24,886 bases of DNA from a virus (IMGVR_UViG_3300032213_002269:1-24886), one strand, 5' to 3'; positions 7,046 through 14,999 are shown, counted from the first letter of the stretch. Translations and numbers: made by a program. Notes: generated by a model not told the origin, from the sequence alone.

Positions 7046-7266
7046 CCTGCGTTCCTCATCTCGGCAATCCATTCATCCACACGGGTCTCGGCTTCCTTCT
7101 GGCTCATGGCCGGCACTGTAATACGATATGCAGTGCCTGGCTTGTGACGAATGTCATAGCGTATGGTTCCATTTAGGATCATGTCGTTTTCATCTCTAAG
7201 TACAGTGAACTCTTGCAAGTTCTGCGCCCGATAGATGGCTTGTTCTGCTAGTTCTTTCACATTCAT
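7042..7266 (-). CDS. Small alpha/beta protein, 74 aa, unknown
   Basis: This 74-residue protein has a helix (residues 1-16), two strands (FTVLRDENDMI, TIRYDIRHK) and a strand-helix ending (YRITVPAMSQKEAETRVDEWIAEM). That ending, a strand followed by an S/T-x-x-EA helix, is like other short proteins in this window. Both ends overlap neighbours by 4 bases (ATGA), so it is tightly coupled. A late-like word (TCTAAATA) lies 22 bases upstream inside the preceding gene. No function is known to me. Confidence 0.7.
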   Translation of the reverse strand: MNVKELAEQAIYRAQNLQEFTVLRDENDMILNGTIRYDIRHKPGTAYRITVPAMSQKEAETRVDEWIAEMRNAG

Positions 7267-7784
7267 TTTATGACCTCATCTTGAGTGTATTTAGACCAGT
7301 CGGTGAATACCTCACGCTTTTGTAAATCGTGTAGGCTGTGACACCATACCCCTGGATTAGTTGCTTGGAAATTTCGGTCGTCAATTTTAAGAGTGGCCTT
7401 GTACCCTAGTTGACGAATATAAGGTATTTTGACTGATATCATGGGAATAAAGTTATTGTGTTCAACCAACCCACTTTCCAACAAACCTTCTACTTGGGCC
7501 ACATCTAGATCCAAAGTACACATGAACCCATAGTCCAGACAAGTTTGGATCATGTATTCCCATTCACGCCAACCTTCGCCATCGTTGGTAGCCAGAGCTG
7601 GAAAACTCTGATTGGCACCAAAATATATGTGCTGAATGTTATGTCCATGATTTTTTACCACGGCTAGCACAGTTTGCGGATCATGTACACCTACCACAAA
7701 CAAGGTTTTCCAACCATACACAGGCGTGTGTTCTACTTCATCACCTACAAAGAAATTTATTTCAGAATGCCCAGGACGATCCAT
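7263..7784 (-). CDS. Unknown phage protein in the modification cluster
   Basis: This 173-residue protein begins MDRPGHSEINFFVGDEVEHT. Alternating strands and helices (KTLFVVGV, IQHIYFGANQSFP, FMCTLDLDVAQVEGLL, ISVKIPYIRQLGYKATLKIDD) suggest a small alpha/beta or partial TIM-barrel fold. It has Cys near the end (VWCHSL) but no iron-sulfur motif. I chose the ATG at 7784, which has AAGG 8 bases upstream, over a TTG fifteen codons earlier. It lies between the SGNH hydrolase and two small genes. I recall similar phage proteins without a function; this is unverified. A role beside the radical SAM and DpdA-like genes is inferred from place only. Confidence 0.75.
   Translation of the reverse strand: MDRPGHSEINFFVGDEVEHTPVYGWKTLFVVGVHDPQTVLAVVKNHGHNIQHIYFGANQSFPALATNDGEGWREWEYMIQTCLDYGFMCTLDLDVAQVEGLLESGLVEHNNFIPMISVKIPYIRQLGYKATLKIDDRNFQATNPGVWCHSLHDLQKREVFTDWSKYTQDEVIK
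7288..7294 (-). promoter_or_regulatory. CTAAATA word inside the 173 aa gene
   Basis: CTAAATA ends 21 bases before the ATG at 7266, the same distance as before folE. It lies inside the coding sequence of the preceding gene, so it may be chance, but the position suits an internal late promoter for the genes to its left. Confidence 0.25.
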
Positions 7785-7838
7785 GACAATTACCTTGATT
7801 AAGGATTGATAAAAACTTATTTTACACAAAAAAATTCA

Positions 7839-8699
7839 TTAATGCAACCGTTGATTATTCGAAATAGACTCATGCATATCTGGTAAGAATTTTTTTATGG
7901 AACACATGACATAATCAGCGATAAGTCTATGACCCAACTCATTGGGATGATCAGGATCAAAATCATTTGGACCACACAGGTATTGTGGTTGGTTGTCTTG
8001 TTGATCGGTAGGCAAATCTGGTTCATAATCAAACTTGTTTGGACTCCAAACTTGTTTTCTTCCAAGTATTTCGGCCCATGACTTTCTTTCAAACAACCAT
8101 TCATGTCTGTGTTTCTTGTAAAATTCAAACAAAGCAATATATCTTTGCACATTTATGTCTCGAAGGTCTCTGCACTCAGAGTGATCCAAGACCCATTTTG
8201 ACACACTGTTGGCACCGGCATCAAAGATATCATGTTCTAATTTGTCCATGTCTGCCCAGGCATTGAAAAATATCACAGGACATTTCAGAATGTGCTGACA
8301 AAAAGTATGTATTTTCCATATGGTGTTCCAGTATTGCATGGTGTATTCCATGCGATCCAAACAGCGCATGGTCCACCACATGAACGCACTCAAGTCAACA
8401 TCACCGGTGCCGTCATTGATAATGGTGGGTCCAAAATTCCAGCTTTTATTATTACTTGTGGGAAGGTGCCAACGATTTTCTCCACTCAATCCTATCAGCA
8501 CTAGATCTGGACGATTTCCTAATTGATAATGCAACTGTAATTTATCATAAACTCTGGCATTGCTGCCACCTCCGGTGCTTTCGTTGATCACATCTATACC
8601 GTAGGTCTGTTTGAGACAACTAGACCAGGAAACATCATTTGTAAATGTTGGAGACCATGTATTTCTTGACCAAGAATCACCGTTGACATAAATCATCAT
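7839..8699 (-). CDS. SGNH/GDSL-family hydrolase
   Basis: This 286-residue protein has the block order of SGNH hydrolases (esterases, deacetylases). The sequence shows VNGDSWS (5-11) with the nucleophile S9, TGGGSN (42-47) supplying the block II Gly, LSGENRW (71-77) with the block III Asn N75, and a C-terminal DPDH (D248, H251) as the Asp-His pair. There is no signal peptide, so it acts inside the cell or in the virion. Its ATG overlaps the stop of the DpdA-like gene; a second ATG follows at once and either may be used. The substrate is unknown. Removing acyl groups from a glycan, or from a modified base or nucleoside intermediate, would fit the neighbours. Confidence 0.85.
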   Translation of the reverse strand: MMIYVNGDSWSRNTWSPTFTNDVSWSSCLKQTYGIDVINESTGGGSNARVYDKLQLHYQLGNRPDLVLIGLSGENRWHLPTSNNKSWNFGPTIINDGTGDVDLSAFMWWTMRCLDRMEYTMQYWNTIWKIHTFCQHILKCPVIFFNAWADMDKLEHDIFDAGANSVSKWVLDHSECRDLRDINVQRYIALFEFYKKHRHEWLFERKSWAEILGRKQVWSPNKFDYEPDLPTDQQDNQPQYLCGPNDFDPDHPNELGHRLIADYVMCSIKKFLPDMHESISNNQRLH

Positions 8700-10252
8700 A
8701 CTGTTTGTTCTAGATTGTCCAAGGCCTTCTGATCAAATTCTGTTTCGTCGTTACTAGTTTGATCTTCGTCGTCAACTGTTTCAAACAAGGCATTGAATTG
8801 GCTGTGTGCGTTTTTGGCTTTCTTGCCTTTGAATCCACGTGTGCCCACAATGTCCATCCAATAGCGGTCATAGTGCTCAATGATGGCTTCGGCTTCGGCA
8901 CGATCCGGTGTGGCAAATATGGCATCCACAATGTCCTTGAATCGGGCATGATCACCATTTTGATTCCACATCATAGCTGGCCACGATCCGTTATCGTACT
9001 CACGATTGGCACGTTGTACTGCTTCGATATGCATCCAAACATTGTGACCCATCAACAAGGCATAGCTGAAACTATCCCACGATGTCTTGCCTTCTTTGCC
9101 AACCTTGTTGAGATCGCCGGGCTTGTAGATACAAATGTCCTTCATCTGTAGTTGACGGCTGATTGGACTTTCATCAAAATGATCGATCAGGCCATCTGCC
9201 AACACAGCTGGTCCAAACTGGCGTGTGTCTGTGGCATACTTCTTGTCGTCCACGATAGGACTCATACGATAGCACCACTTGTCGTTGTGTGGCAAATCAA
9301 TGTGATGATATACCTGTCCGTTGGCTGTGGCCAAGAACGGACTAGCACAATCAAAACTGATAGTGAAACTTGGATTCACGTACTTACGCACAGCACGCTG
9401 GATATCTGTGAGCAACACTGCCCACTCCAGTTTACTTGTACCCAAGAAGTGCATCCAGTCATGTATGCCTTCTTGTAACAAGCCATCATGTCTAAGTGCC
9501 ACTAGGCGTTTCAACACCAGGTGCACATCACACATGTTCTGGCCGCCCATGGCCCAGCCATCAAAGTGTGTGTCAGGATACTGGGCAGGGTCACAATAGT
9601 GTTTCATGATGTCATACCAACGATCAGCATCGGCATGATTGGCACCTTGTAGCACGTTTAGGATCTTGGTTCCGCCATTGGCTTTGCCTCGACGATGCTT
9701 CATGAAGTATTCGTTGTTGTACTTGGTAGCATCAACAGCTTCTTCTAAGGTGCTGATTTGACAAGCCGCCGATGCTTTCTTGTCATGAATAACCCAGGTT
9801 GGAATATCAAGTGTCATGCAATAGTCGCTGATATTGTCCAACCATTTAAGAACCGCTTCACGCTTCTTCTGTGCTTTGGGACAACCTGAGTTGGCTTTCC
9901 AGTCACCTTCCCATAGGCCCTTGGCAATTTGGAATCCACCCGAGTCGCCCAACAAAAGTGTATTTGGATCTCTATTACGAACCATGTCCTCTGACCAGTC
10001 CTGCTTGTTCAAATCCAAATTGGCATGCCCACCTGAGTACAAACTCCACCGGTAAGGAAACAAGCCCTTTTGATCATTGAGCCAGTTCATCTGTTCCATG
10101 TCCTTGATGCCAGCAGGCATTCTAGCAGGGTCTACATATGGTGGACTTGCCGGATCACGTTGCTTGCCTACAAAGGTAGCATAGAATCCTGAAATAGCCG
10201 GCAGGAATACTGCATAGTCTGACTGCTTGGCAGTTAGGTTGTCTTGGGTCAC
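8696..10252 (-). CDS. dpdA: TGT/DpdA-like DNA guanine transglycosylase
   Basis: This 518-residue protein is homologous to tRNA-guanine transglycosylase, which swaps guanine for a 7-deazaguanine. It has LLLGDSGGFQ (99-108), where D103 matches the base-binding Asp of TGT (DSGGFQ), and NVLQG (199-203) followed by FDGWAMGGQ (230-238), like the GxVQGG and GYAIGG steps. It also has FDCASPFLATANGQ (300-313), which lines up with the TGT stretch around the catalytic Asp (FDCV.PTR.ARNG), making D301 the likely nucleophile. The zinc ligands CxCxxC of tRNA enzymes are not seen downstream. Phage TGT relatives of this kind (DpdA) modify DNA. The GTG start overlaps the clamp stop (GTGA), coupling it to a replication gene. 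DpdA is my call; a tRNA-acting enzyme is less likely given length and context. Confidence 0.85.
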   Translation of the reverse strand: MTQDNLTAKQSDYAVFLPAISGFYATFVGKQRDPASPPYVDPARMPAGIKDMEQMNWLNDQKGLFPYRWSLYSGGHANLDLNKQDWSEDMVRNRDPNTLLLGDSGGFQIAKGLWEGDWKANSGCPKAQKKREAVLKWLDNISDYCMTLDIPTWVIHDKKASAACQISTLEEAVDATKYNNEYFMKHRRGKANGGTKILNVLQGANHADADRWYDIMKHYCDPAQYPDTHFDGWAMGGQNMCDVHLVLKRLVALRHDGLLQEGIHDWMHFLGTSKLEWAVLLTDIQRAVRKYVNPSFTISFDCASPFLATANGQVYHHIDLPHNDKWCYRMSPIVDDKKYATDTRQFGPAVLADGLIDHFDESPISRQLQMKDICIYKPGDLNKVGKEGKTSWDSFSYALLMGHNVWMHIEAVQRANREYDNGSWPAMMWNQNGDHARFKDIVDAIFATPDRAEAEAIIEHYDRYWMDIVGTRGFKGKKAKNAHSQFNALFETVDDEDQTSNDETEFDQKALDNLEQTV

Positions 10253-10971
10253 TTGCTTTGTGCTGGAAGGATATAGTTGTAAACAGCCAAGCCGGAATCC
10301 ACAGTAATCATGGCTGCACCATCATCTGAAATCTTGAATGTCTTATCGCCAGTCAAATCCAGGATACTAATCACAGTTGCGATCGGCCAGGCCCAGGCAC
10401 GTTTGAGTGTACCGGTTACTCCTGGATGGAACACAAAGTTGCCCGAGTGTGTGCTATGATCACCAAAGCTAAACTTGAGATCACCACCGTCGGTCTTGGC
10501 AGTGAAGTTTACTTCTTCGGCATTGGCCTGCGCCTGCATTTTTAAACGCTGAATAGCAGCCACAGTAGGAACAAACTCAATGTGCCAGTTTACACCCTTG
10601 AACTTGACAGTTTTCAACTTTTCATTCACAATCTCACTTGCCATGAAACGATAGTTGTTCTTGAAGTCTCCGGCTTTGTTTTCAAAGTTGATGCCATCAG
10701 GAGCACCGGTGTCTTTGCGTGTGATTGTGAGTTTGGCATTTTCCTGATATTCTGACAAGCCTAGCAAGATGCGCAATTTGGGCAAGTTGGGCATGCCGAA
10801 GTTGCCAACAAAGTCGGCCACTGGGCTGGTGTAAGCACCTTCTACTACCACGCTACGATCTTCGGCGATTCCATTGATCACTGTGCTTTTGTCGTCACCA
10901 GTGATCTTGACCAGGTCTATGGATCCCAGTTTGAGTGTGTGTTCTACTAAGTCTAATAAATGATCTTTCAT
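10249..10971 (-). CDS. 45: T4-type DNA polymerase sliding clamp (gp45-like)
   Basis: This 240-residue protein is the processivity ring that holds the polymerase on DNA and, in T4, also activates late transcription. Family features are the internal stretch TSPVADFVGNFGMPNLPKLR (with the preceding AY), LLGLSEYQENAKL, and a C-terminal ATVISILDLTGDKTF segment, in a protein close to the 228 residues of T4 gp45. It has a strong ribosome site (AAGGAG, 7 bases before the ATG) and a composite promoter just upstream, consistent with high expression. The DpdA-like gene overlaps its stop, so the base-modifying enzyme is made together with the clamp. Confidence rests on the pattern, since no search was done. 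Confidence 0.88.
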   Translation of the reverse strand: MKDHLLDLVEHTLKLGSIDLVKITGDDKSTVINGIAEDRSVVVEGAYTSPVADFVGNFGMPNLPKLRILLGLSEYQENAKLTITRKDTGAPDGINFENKAGDFKNNYRFMASEIVNEKLKTVKFKGVNWHIEFVPTVAAIQRLKMQAQANAEEVNFTAKTDGGDLKFSFGDHSTHSGNFVFHPGVTGTLKRAWAWPIATVISILDLTGDKTFKISDDGAAMITVDSGLAVYNYILPAQSK

Positions 10972-10989
10972 GTAATTCTCCTTTGATTA

Positions 10990-11018
10990 ATTTTACAGGG
11001 TTTATTTAGATTTTGCAA
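10990..11018 (-). promoter_or_regulatory. Composite promoter before the clamp gene
   Basis: Reading the minus strand there is TTGCAA (11018-11013), 17 bases, then TAAAAT preceded by TG (an extended -10; TAAAAT at 10995-10990). Inside the gap lies the late-like word CTAAATA (11009-11003). The block TTGCAAAA-TCTAAATA is shared with the folE promoter with a one-base length difference. It fills the 47-base gap after the methyltransferase-like gene. Confidence 0.55.
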
Positions 11019-11981
11019 CTATTTTGGTATGATTTTTGCCATGGTCTGACCTCCACGTACTGAAGTCAGTTCTCCAGGTTTTCGTAATTCTACCCAGGTG
11101 CCTGCACCACCGTCGGTCCAGGTGAATTCAATAGTGTAACCTATTTTTTTACAGTATTCCAATACCAAGGACAATGGTGTATAATAACACCATTTTTGTT
11201 CGACCAGTTTGACTCCTGGGGCACGATCACAATCATTGACAGTGATCACACATACTCCACCGGGTTTGAGCTTTTGATATAATTCATTCAAATATTTTGT
11301 AACCACTTCAAATGGCCTGAAGTGCAGATATTTGTACACAAAACAAAGTCCAAATTGATTGTCGGGTATGGCATGCAGAATTGGTTGATCCAACAGAGTT
11401 TCTGTGATAACATAAGCACACAATCTTTGACGATACAGATCGTTGAATGTTGTCAAGGCCGGAACCAACAGTTCATGCCGATCATCGATCAGATACAAAG
11501 GATCATTGGCCACCATGGTGTCAATGAAGGATTCTCTACCAGGATGTATGATCAGTCCTGGATGTTGCCAACTGCTGTATCTGCTCAGTCTACTGCGTAA
11601 AAACTCTTCGGCTTCGGGCGGAATCTTCATAGGGAGATGCCGATCCAGTCCAGTGTAGGCCGGCTGTTGTACTTCTCGATTTTTGATAGAAGTTTCGTAT
11701 CTATCTGTGCTTTCCTGAAAGTAGGCCTTGCCTCTTTCTACTATGATACTTTCAATTTCATCTTGTATTTTTTGTAGATACTGAGAAAATTTATTGAAAG
11801 AACTATTGACTTGCGTCACGCACCCATCTAGTTCAAGTTTGTACCTTTTGGGTAAAACATTGTAATCGTTCACATAGTGCAAAATCTTGTTCATGTCAGC
11901 GTGATAGGCCATCTCGCCCTGTTGCATGCTGAGAGCAAGTATTTGGTTACGATAAGTTACAAGTTCACTTAATAATTCCAT
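11019..11981 (-). CDS. Class I SAM-methyltransferase-like protein
   Basis: This 320-residue protein has a helical, charged N-terminal part (about 1-100) and a C-terminal part that ends like a class I methyltransferase: FGLCFVYKYLHFRPFEVV, then LYQKLKPGGVCVITVND, the usual strand 4/LKPGG/strand 5 signature, then a strand-7-like GTWVELRKPG. The glycine-rich SAM loop is not typical (LYLIDDRHELL may replace it), so activity is uncertain. It starts 1 base after the polymerase stop and precedes the clamp promoter, so it is made with the polymerase. A DNA or RNA methylase is possible, but there is no target motif such as DPPY or a PC pair to say which. Confidence 0.65.
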   Translation of the reverse strand: MELLSELVTYRNQILALSMQQGEMAYHADMNKILHYVNDYNVLPKRYKLELDGCVTQVNSSFNKFSQYLQKIQDEIESIIVERGKAYFQESTDRYETSIKNREVQQPAYTGLDRHLPMKIPPEAEEFLRSRLSRYSSWQHPGLIIHPGRESFIDTMVANDPLYLIDDRHELLVPALTTFNDLYRQRLCAYVITETLLDQPILHAIPDNQFGLCFVYKYLHFRPFEVVTKYLNELYQKLKPGGVCVITVNDCDRAPGVKLVEQKWCYYTPLSLVLEYCKKIGYTIEFTWTDGGAGTWVELRKPGELTSVRGGQTMAKIIPK

Positions 11982-11982
11982 G

Positions 11983-14640
11983 TTACCACTCGAATAAGGT
12001 TTGGAAAGTGTTTTCTGTGTTGGTAGCCGATTTAAGATCCCAGTCCAACACTCCCAGCAAGTTGTCTAGCTTTTGATCTACCACGGTGGTTTCCATTTCT
12101 GCGTCGTCAAACGGTAGTTCTTTGAACCAGACAGGCAAGTTGGTTTCGTCAGTGGGATAACCTATCGAAGTCCAGCCTAGTGGATTGGATTTCAACTTGC
12201 ACACAATGGTCTTCATGCCATCCACGATCTGCATCGAATACTTGTCCGAGTTCATCCGGCGTAAGTTATTCCAATTGATAGCAGCACGCACATGTCCAGG
12301 CATGTTGGCCCGGCCCTGGCGTTCTTCTTCCTTGGCATACTTGGTCAAGTTGTTCACACGCTTGGGACTGCCCTTCTCCCAACCTGGTCGCTCTTTGAAA
12401 GCATACTTGAACTCACGGATTTTTTCAATGATCTCATCACGGGTTTTGCCTGTCAGCACATCGTTCAAGATCTCGCTGAGGAAGTCTTGGATGACCTTGG
12501 GTGTGTCACTACGTTTCAAATCCAAGCCCATGGCTTTTACTTTGCCAGGCGATCCGTGTGTGTCCACACGCTTGTTCTCTTTGTCGTAGTACATGACAGC
12601 ATAACGCTTTTTGGTAATAAACAAGCCCTTGCTGGCCACGATCTCACGCCCACCTCGGATTACATCGCCCATCTCACGCGGCACATGGAATGCCTGTTCC
12701 ATAAATCCAGGAAAACTTTCATTGACCTGATCTGCGATGCTGTTGTATAGCTGCACAGCAACCTCTCGGCTCCAGGTCATGCGGCCGGCTTCAATCTCAG
12801 TTTTTAGCACAGGATAAGCACTAAAATAACACGAATCTGTGTCGCCATAGATGATGGCCTCGCCCACATGATCATAAGAGCCAGTGATACACTCATTCAC
12901 ATAGGCATCCATGTGTCGGGCAATGGCCCGACCTGTGAGCGTTGTTGATTGTCCTATGCGTTTGTCAAAAAATCTACAGCCAGGATTTAGAATAGCACCG
13001 TATAAACTGTTCAAGTTAATCTTTTTGACCAACTGACGTTTGTCCCAGTATTCTTCTTCTTCGGGTGTGGTGCATTCTTTTAACCGGGCCTGCATTTCTT
13101 TGCGTTCGGCATACCAGCGTTTCAGTAAGCCAGGGATAACTGCTTCACGTTCATAGGTGAATATGGTTCCATTGGCTGTGATCATCCAAGGCTGATTTGA
13201 ATCAAAGATCATGTGCCATACCTCGTAGGCACTGTGAACACTTTCCTCACCGTCTTGCCAGTCTATAGTGATTTCTGTGCCACGTTGTTGTTCCATCACA
13301 GCCGTATACTCCAGGCTGCCAAACAAGCCTTCCCAGGCGGCAGCGAAACTTGATCCTGACCGCATCTTGTCGGCTATGTAGCGTTCGGTCATGATGGGTC
13401 TAAGCTGTCCTACAATGGTCTCGGGTCCCATGTTAAGTGCTCGGATAGCTGATGGATATAGACTGTTGATGTCTATGCTTCCTACATACTCGTGTATGCC
13501 TTTGCGGGGATAGGCCACATAAGCACCTGCGGCCTGTGTGTCCTCGTCCGAATAACGTTCTTTGCGATTGGGCACAACAAGTCCACGCTCGTGTGCTTCA
13601 TTGATGATGGCCTGTTCGGTCACGGCCACAGCACCCATGGTGGTCTGTAGCAACACTGTGTTTTCATGTGCCAGTGTATTGGCTAGATCCAGGAACTTCA
13701 ACTTCTTGTCCATCTGTGCCAGACCATTTACGTCCTGGCGGTTATACTCAATGAACCGTTTGAAGTTCTGATTGTATAGAGCATCTAATGTGCCCTCGAA
13801 CTTGGTCTTGCCTTCAAGTCCTTCGTACTCAAGGATAGCATCCAGGCTGTAGCTGTGACGCTCTTCATATGTGTACTTGCGATACAACTGCATATAGTCC
13901 ATGTGTACACGGCCAATCAAGTCATAGGTCTGACTCTCATTGCCAAAGCGTTCAAAGGTACGCCCCTTGGGATACTGATTCCACAAGCAGAATCTCCTTG
14001 TGTCGTCTTTGCTTAACACACGGGTCACACGATTCACTGTGTAAGGGATATCATAGCCTTCGCTGTTCCAACCACTCAAGGCATCTGCGTCTTGTATAAC
14101 GTCCAAGAAGTGGTTCAGCATGTCTTCTTCACGTTCGCACAAAAAGGTATCCGGAAATTCTGCACAAATCTCTTGTGCAGTTTCCCAGCTCATGTGCTTG
14201 GGCGGAACCACAAGTGTGATCAATCTATCTACCCAGCCCAAGTAAACAGAAATTGCCGTGATAGGATTGAATGGATCTTCTGGCGGACTGAATCCACGGT
14301 CGGTATCAAAGTCTACTTCGATGTCGAAGAACGCTACATTTAATTTAGGACCGTCTTGGCCCTTGTAGTTTTCTTCCAGGCAACGGAATATGGGATTGAT
14401 GTCTGATTCATACAACTGCTTGCCCGACTGTATGCGAATTTCTTTGCGAAACTCTTTGTTGTTGCGTGTGCTAAAACGACTTACAGCATTTCCATAAATG
14501 CTTTGGAACTTACCGCGGGGATCATCATAATAGAACACATAGTTGGCCGGATATTCTTGATATCGGCGCTCGCCATCGCGGCGTTCAACTACATGTATAC
14601 GATCGTGTTCACGATCAAAAAGTGCATCGATATAACTCAT
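11983..14640 (-). CDS. 43: T4-type family B DNA polymerase (gp43-like)
   Basis: This is the replicative DNA polymerase with proofreading exonuclease, 885 residues (T4 gp43 has 898). Exonuclease motifs are FFDIEVD (D106, E108), SGWNSEGYDIPY (189-200) and EYNRQDVNGLAQMD with D303. Polymerase motifs are SIDINSLYPSAIR (D390), KKINLNSLYGAI (539-550) and IYGDTDSCYF (D600, D602), followed by a KKRYAVMYYD motif. All catalytic acids are present. The C-terminus ends TFQTLFEW, an aromatic tail like the clamp-binding peptide of T4/RB69 polymerase. The ATG has GGAG 4 bases upstream and a 73-base leader with hairpins and a TATAAATA. It is preceded by dsbA and followed by a methyltransferase-like gene and the clamp. 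Confidence 0.97.
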   Translation of the reverse strand: MSYIDALFDREHDRIHVVERRDGERRYQEYPANYVFYYDDPRGKFQSIYGNAVSRFSTRNNKEFRKEIRIQSGKQLYESDINPIFRCLEENYKGQDGPKLNVAFFDIEVDFDTDRGFSPPEDPFNPITAISVYLGWVDRLITLVVPPKHMSWETAQEICAEFPDTFLCEREEDMLNHFLDVIQDADALSGWNSEGYDIPYTVNRVTRVLSKDDTRRFCLWNQYPKGRTFERFGNESQTYDLIGRVHMDYMQLYRKYTYEERHSYSLDAILEYEGLEGKTKFEGTLDALYNQNFKRFIEYNRQDVNGLAQMDKKLKFLDLANTLAHENTVLLQTTMGAVAVTEQAIINEAHERGLVVPNRKERYSDEDTQAAGAYVAYPRKGIHEYVGSIDINSLYPSAIRALNMGPETIVGQLRPIMTERYIADKMRSGSSFAAAWEGLFGSLEYTAVMEQQRGTEITIDWQDGEESVHSAYEVWHMIFDSNQPWMITANGTIFTYEREAVIPGLLKRWYAERKEMQARLKECTTPEEEEYWDKRQLVKKINLNSLYGAILNPGCRFFDKRIGQSTTLTGRAIARHMDAYVNECITGSYDHVGEAIIYGDTDSCYFSAYPVLKTEIEAGRMTWSREVAVQLYNSIADQVNESFPGFMEQAFHVPREMGDVIRGGREIVASKGLFITKKRYAVMYYDKENKRVDTHGSPGKVKAMGLDLKRSDTPKVIQDFLSEILNDVLTGKTRDEIIEKIREFKYAFKERPGWEKGSPKRVNNLTKYAKEEERQGRANMPGHVRAAINWNNLRRMNSDKYSMQIVDGMKTIVCKLKSNPLGWTSIGYPTDETNLPVWFKELPFDDAEMETTVVDQKLDNLLGVLDWDLKSATNTENTFQTLFEW

Positions 14641-14646
14641 TTTTCT

Positions 14647-14690
14647 CCAGTTATGGCTGGTCGGCCATGATTCATGTTGCTTACGGCAAC
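14647..14690 (-). promoter_or_regulatory. Hairpins in the polymerase leader, possible translational operator
   Basis: In mRNA sense there is GTTGC-CGTAA-GCAAC (14690-14676; 5 bp stem, 5-base loop), then ATGGC-CGACCA-GCCAT (14668-14653; 5 bp stem). An alternative stem CCAG-CCATAA-CTGG (14660-14647) shares bases with the second and would tie up the GG at the edge of the GGAG ribosome site. The two arrangements exclude each other. T4 gp43 represses its own translation by binding a hairpin at the same place, so a similar control is plausible here. Confidence 0.45.
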
Positions 14691-14710
14691 GACTCGTCTC
14701 ATGATAGAGA

Positions 14711-14718
14711 TATTTATA
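14711..14718 (-). promoter_or_regulatory. T4-type late promoter TATAAATA before the polymerase
   Basis: A perfect TATAAATA lies about 70 bases before the polymerase ATG and overlaps the dsbA stop codon. It is the exact T4 late-promoter word and the only copy I find on the coding strand of this window. A start here would include both leader hairpins in the transcript. Confidence 0.5.
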
Positions 14719-14974
14719 GTGTTTTACCCACAGTGGTCAAGATTTGTTCCAACAACTCATGATCCTGTTGCTCTCTACCAAACTCACTCTTGTGTGCTAG
14801 GCGGATGGCTTTCTTGAGAACATTGGGTTTGATCTCTAACTCTTCGGCAATGGCCTTGACAGTGTCGTTGAGACCACCTGTAAGTGTTTCGATCTCGTGC
14901 ATGACCTGCATGCCTTCGTTGATCACTTGGTTGAGTTTTTTGGTTTGTTCTGCGTTGAAGTTTTTTGCTGACAT
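14714..14974 (-). CDS. dsbA: DsbA-like small dsDNA-binding protein
   Basis: This 86-residue, mainly helical protein resembles T4 DsbA (89 residues), a dsDNA-binding protein that acts at late promoters. It has an N-terminal helix (FNAEQTKKLNQVINEGM), a middle segment, then IAEELEIKPNVLKKAIRLAH, which reads like the second helix-turn-helix half of DsbA, and an acidic last helix (HELLEQILTTV). It sits directly upstream of the DNA polymerase behind its own strong host-like promoter and a CAGGAGA ribosome site, so it is probably expressed early. Its stop overlaps the TATAAATA word. The family call rests on size, helix pattern and place; another small DNA-binding regulator is possible. Confidence 0.65.
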   Translation of the reverse strand: MSAKNFNAEQTKKLNQVINEGMQVMHEIETLTGGLNDTVKAIAEELEIKPNVLKKAIRLAHKSEFGREQQDHELLEQILTTVGKTL

Positions 14975-14999
14975 TTAGATTTCTCCTGTTAGTCAAACA

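Noticed and set aside
12185-12750. Two plus-strand frames of 134 and 152 codons opposite the DNA polymerase
   Set aside because: Antisense to a fully conserved polymerase gene; the lengths follow from its codon use.
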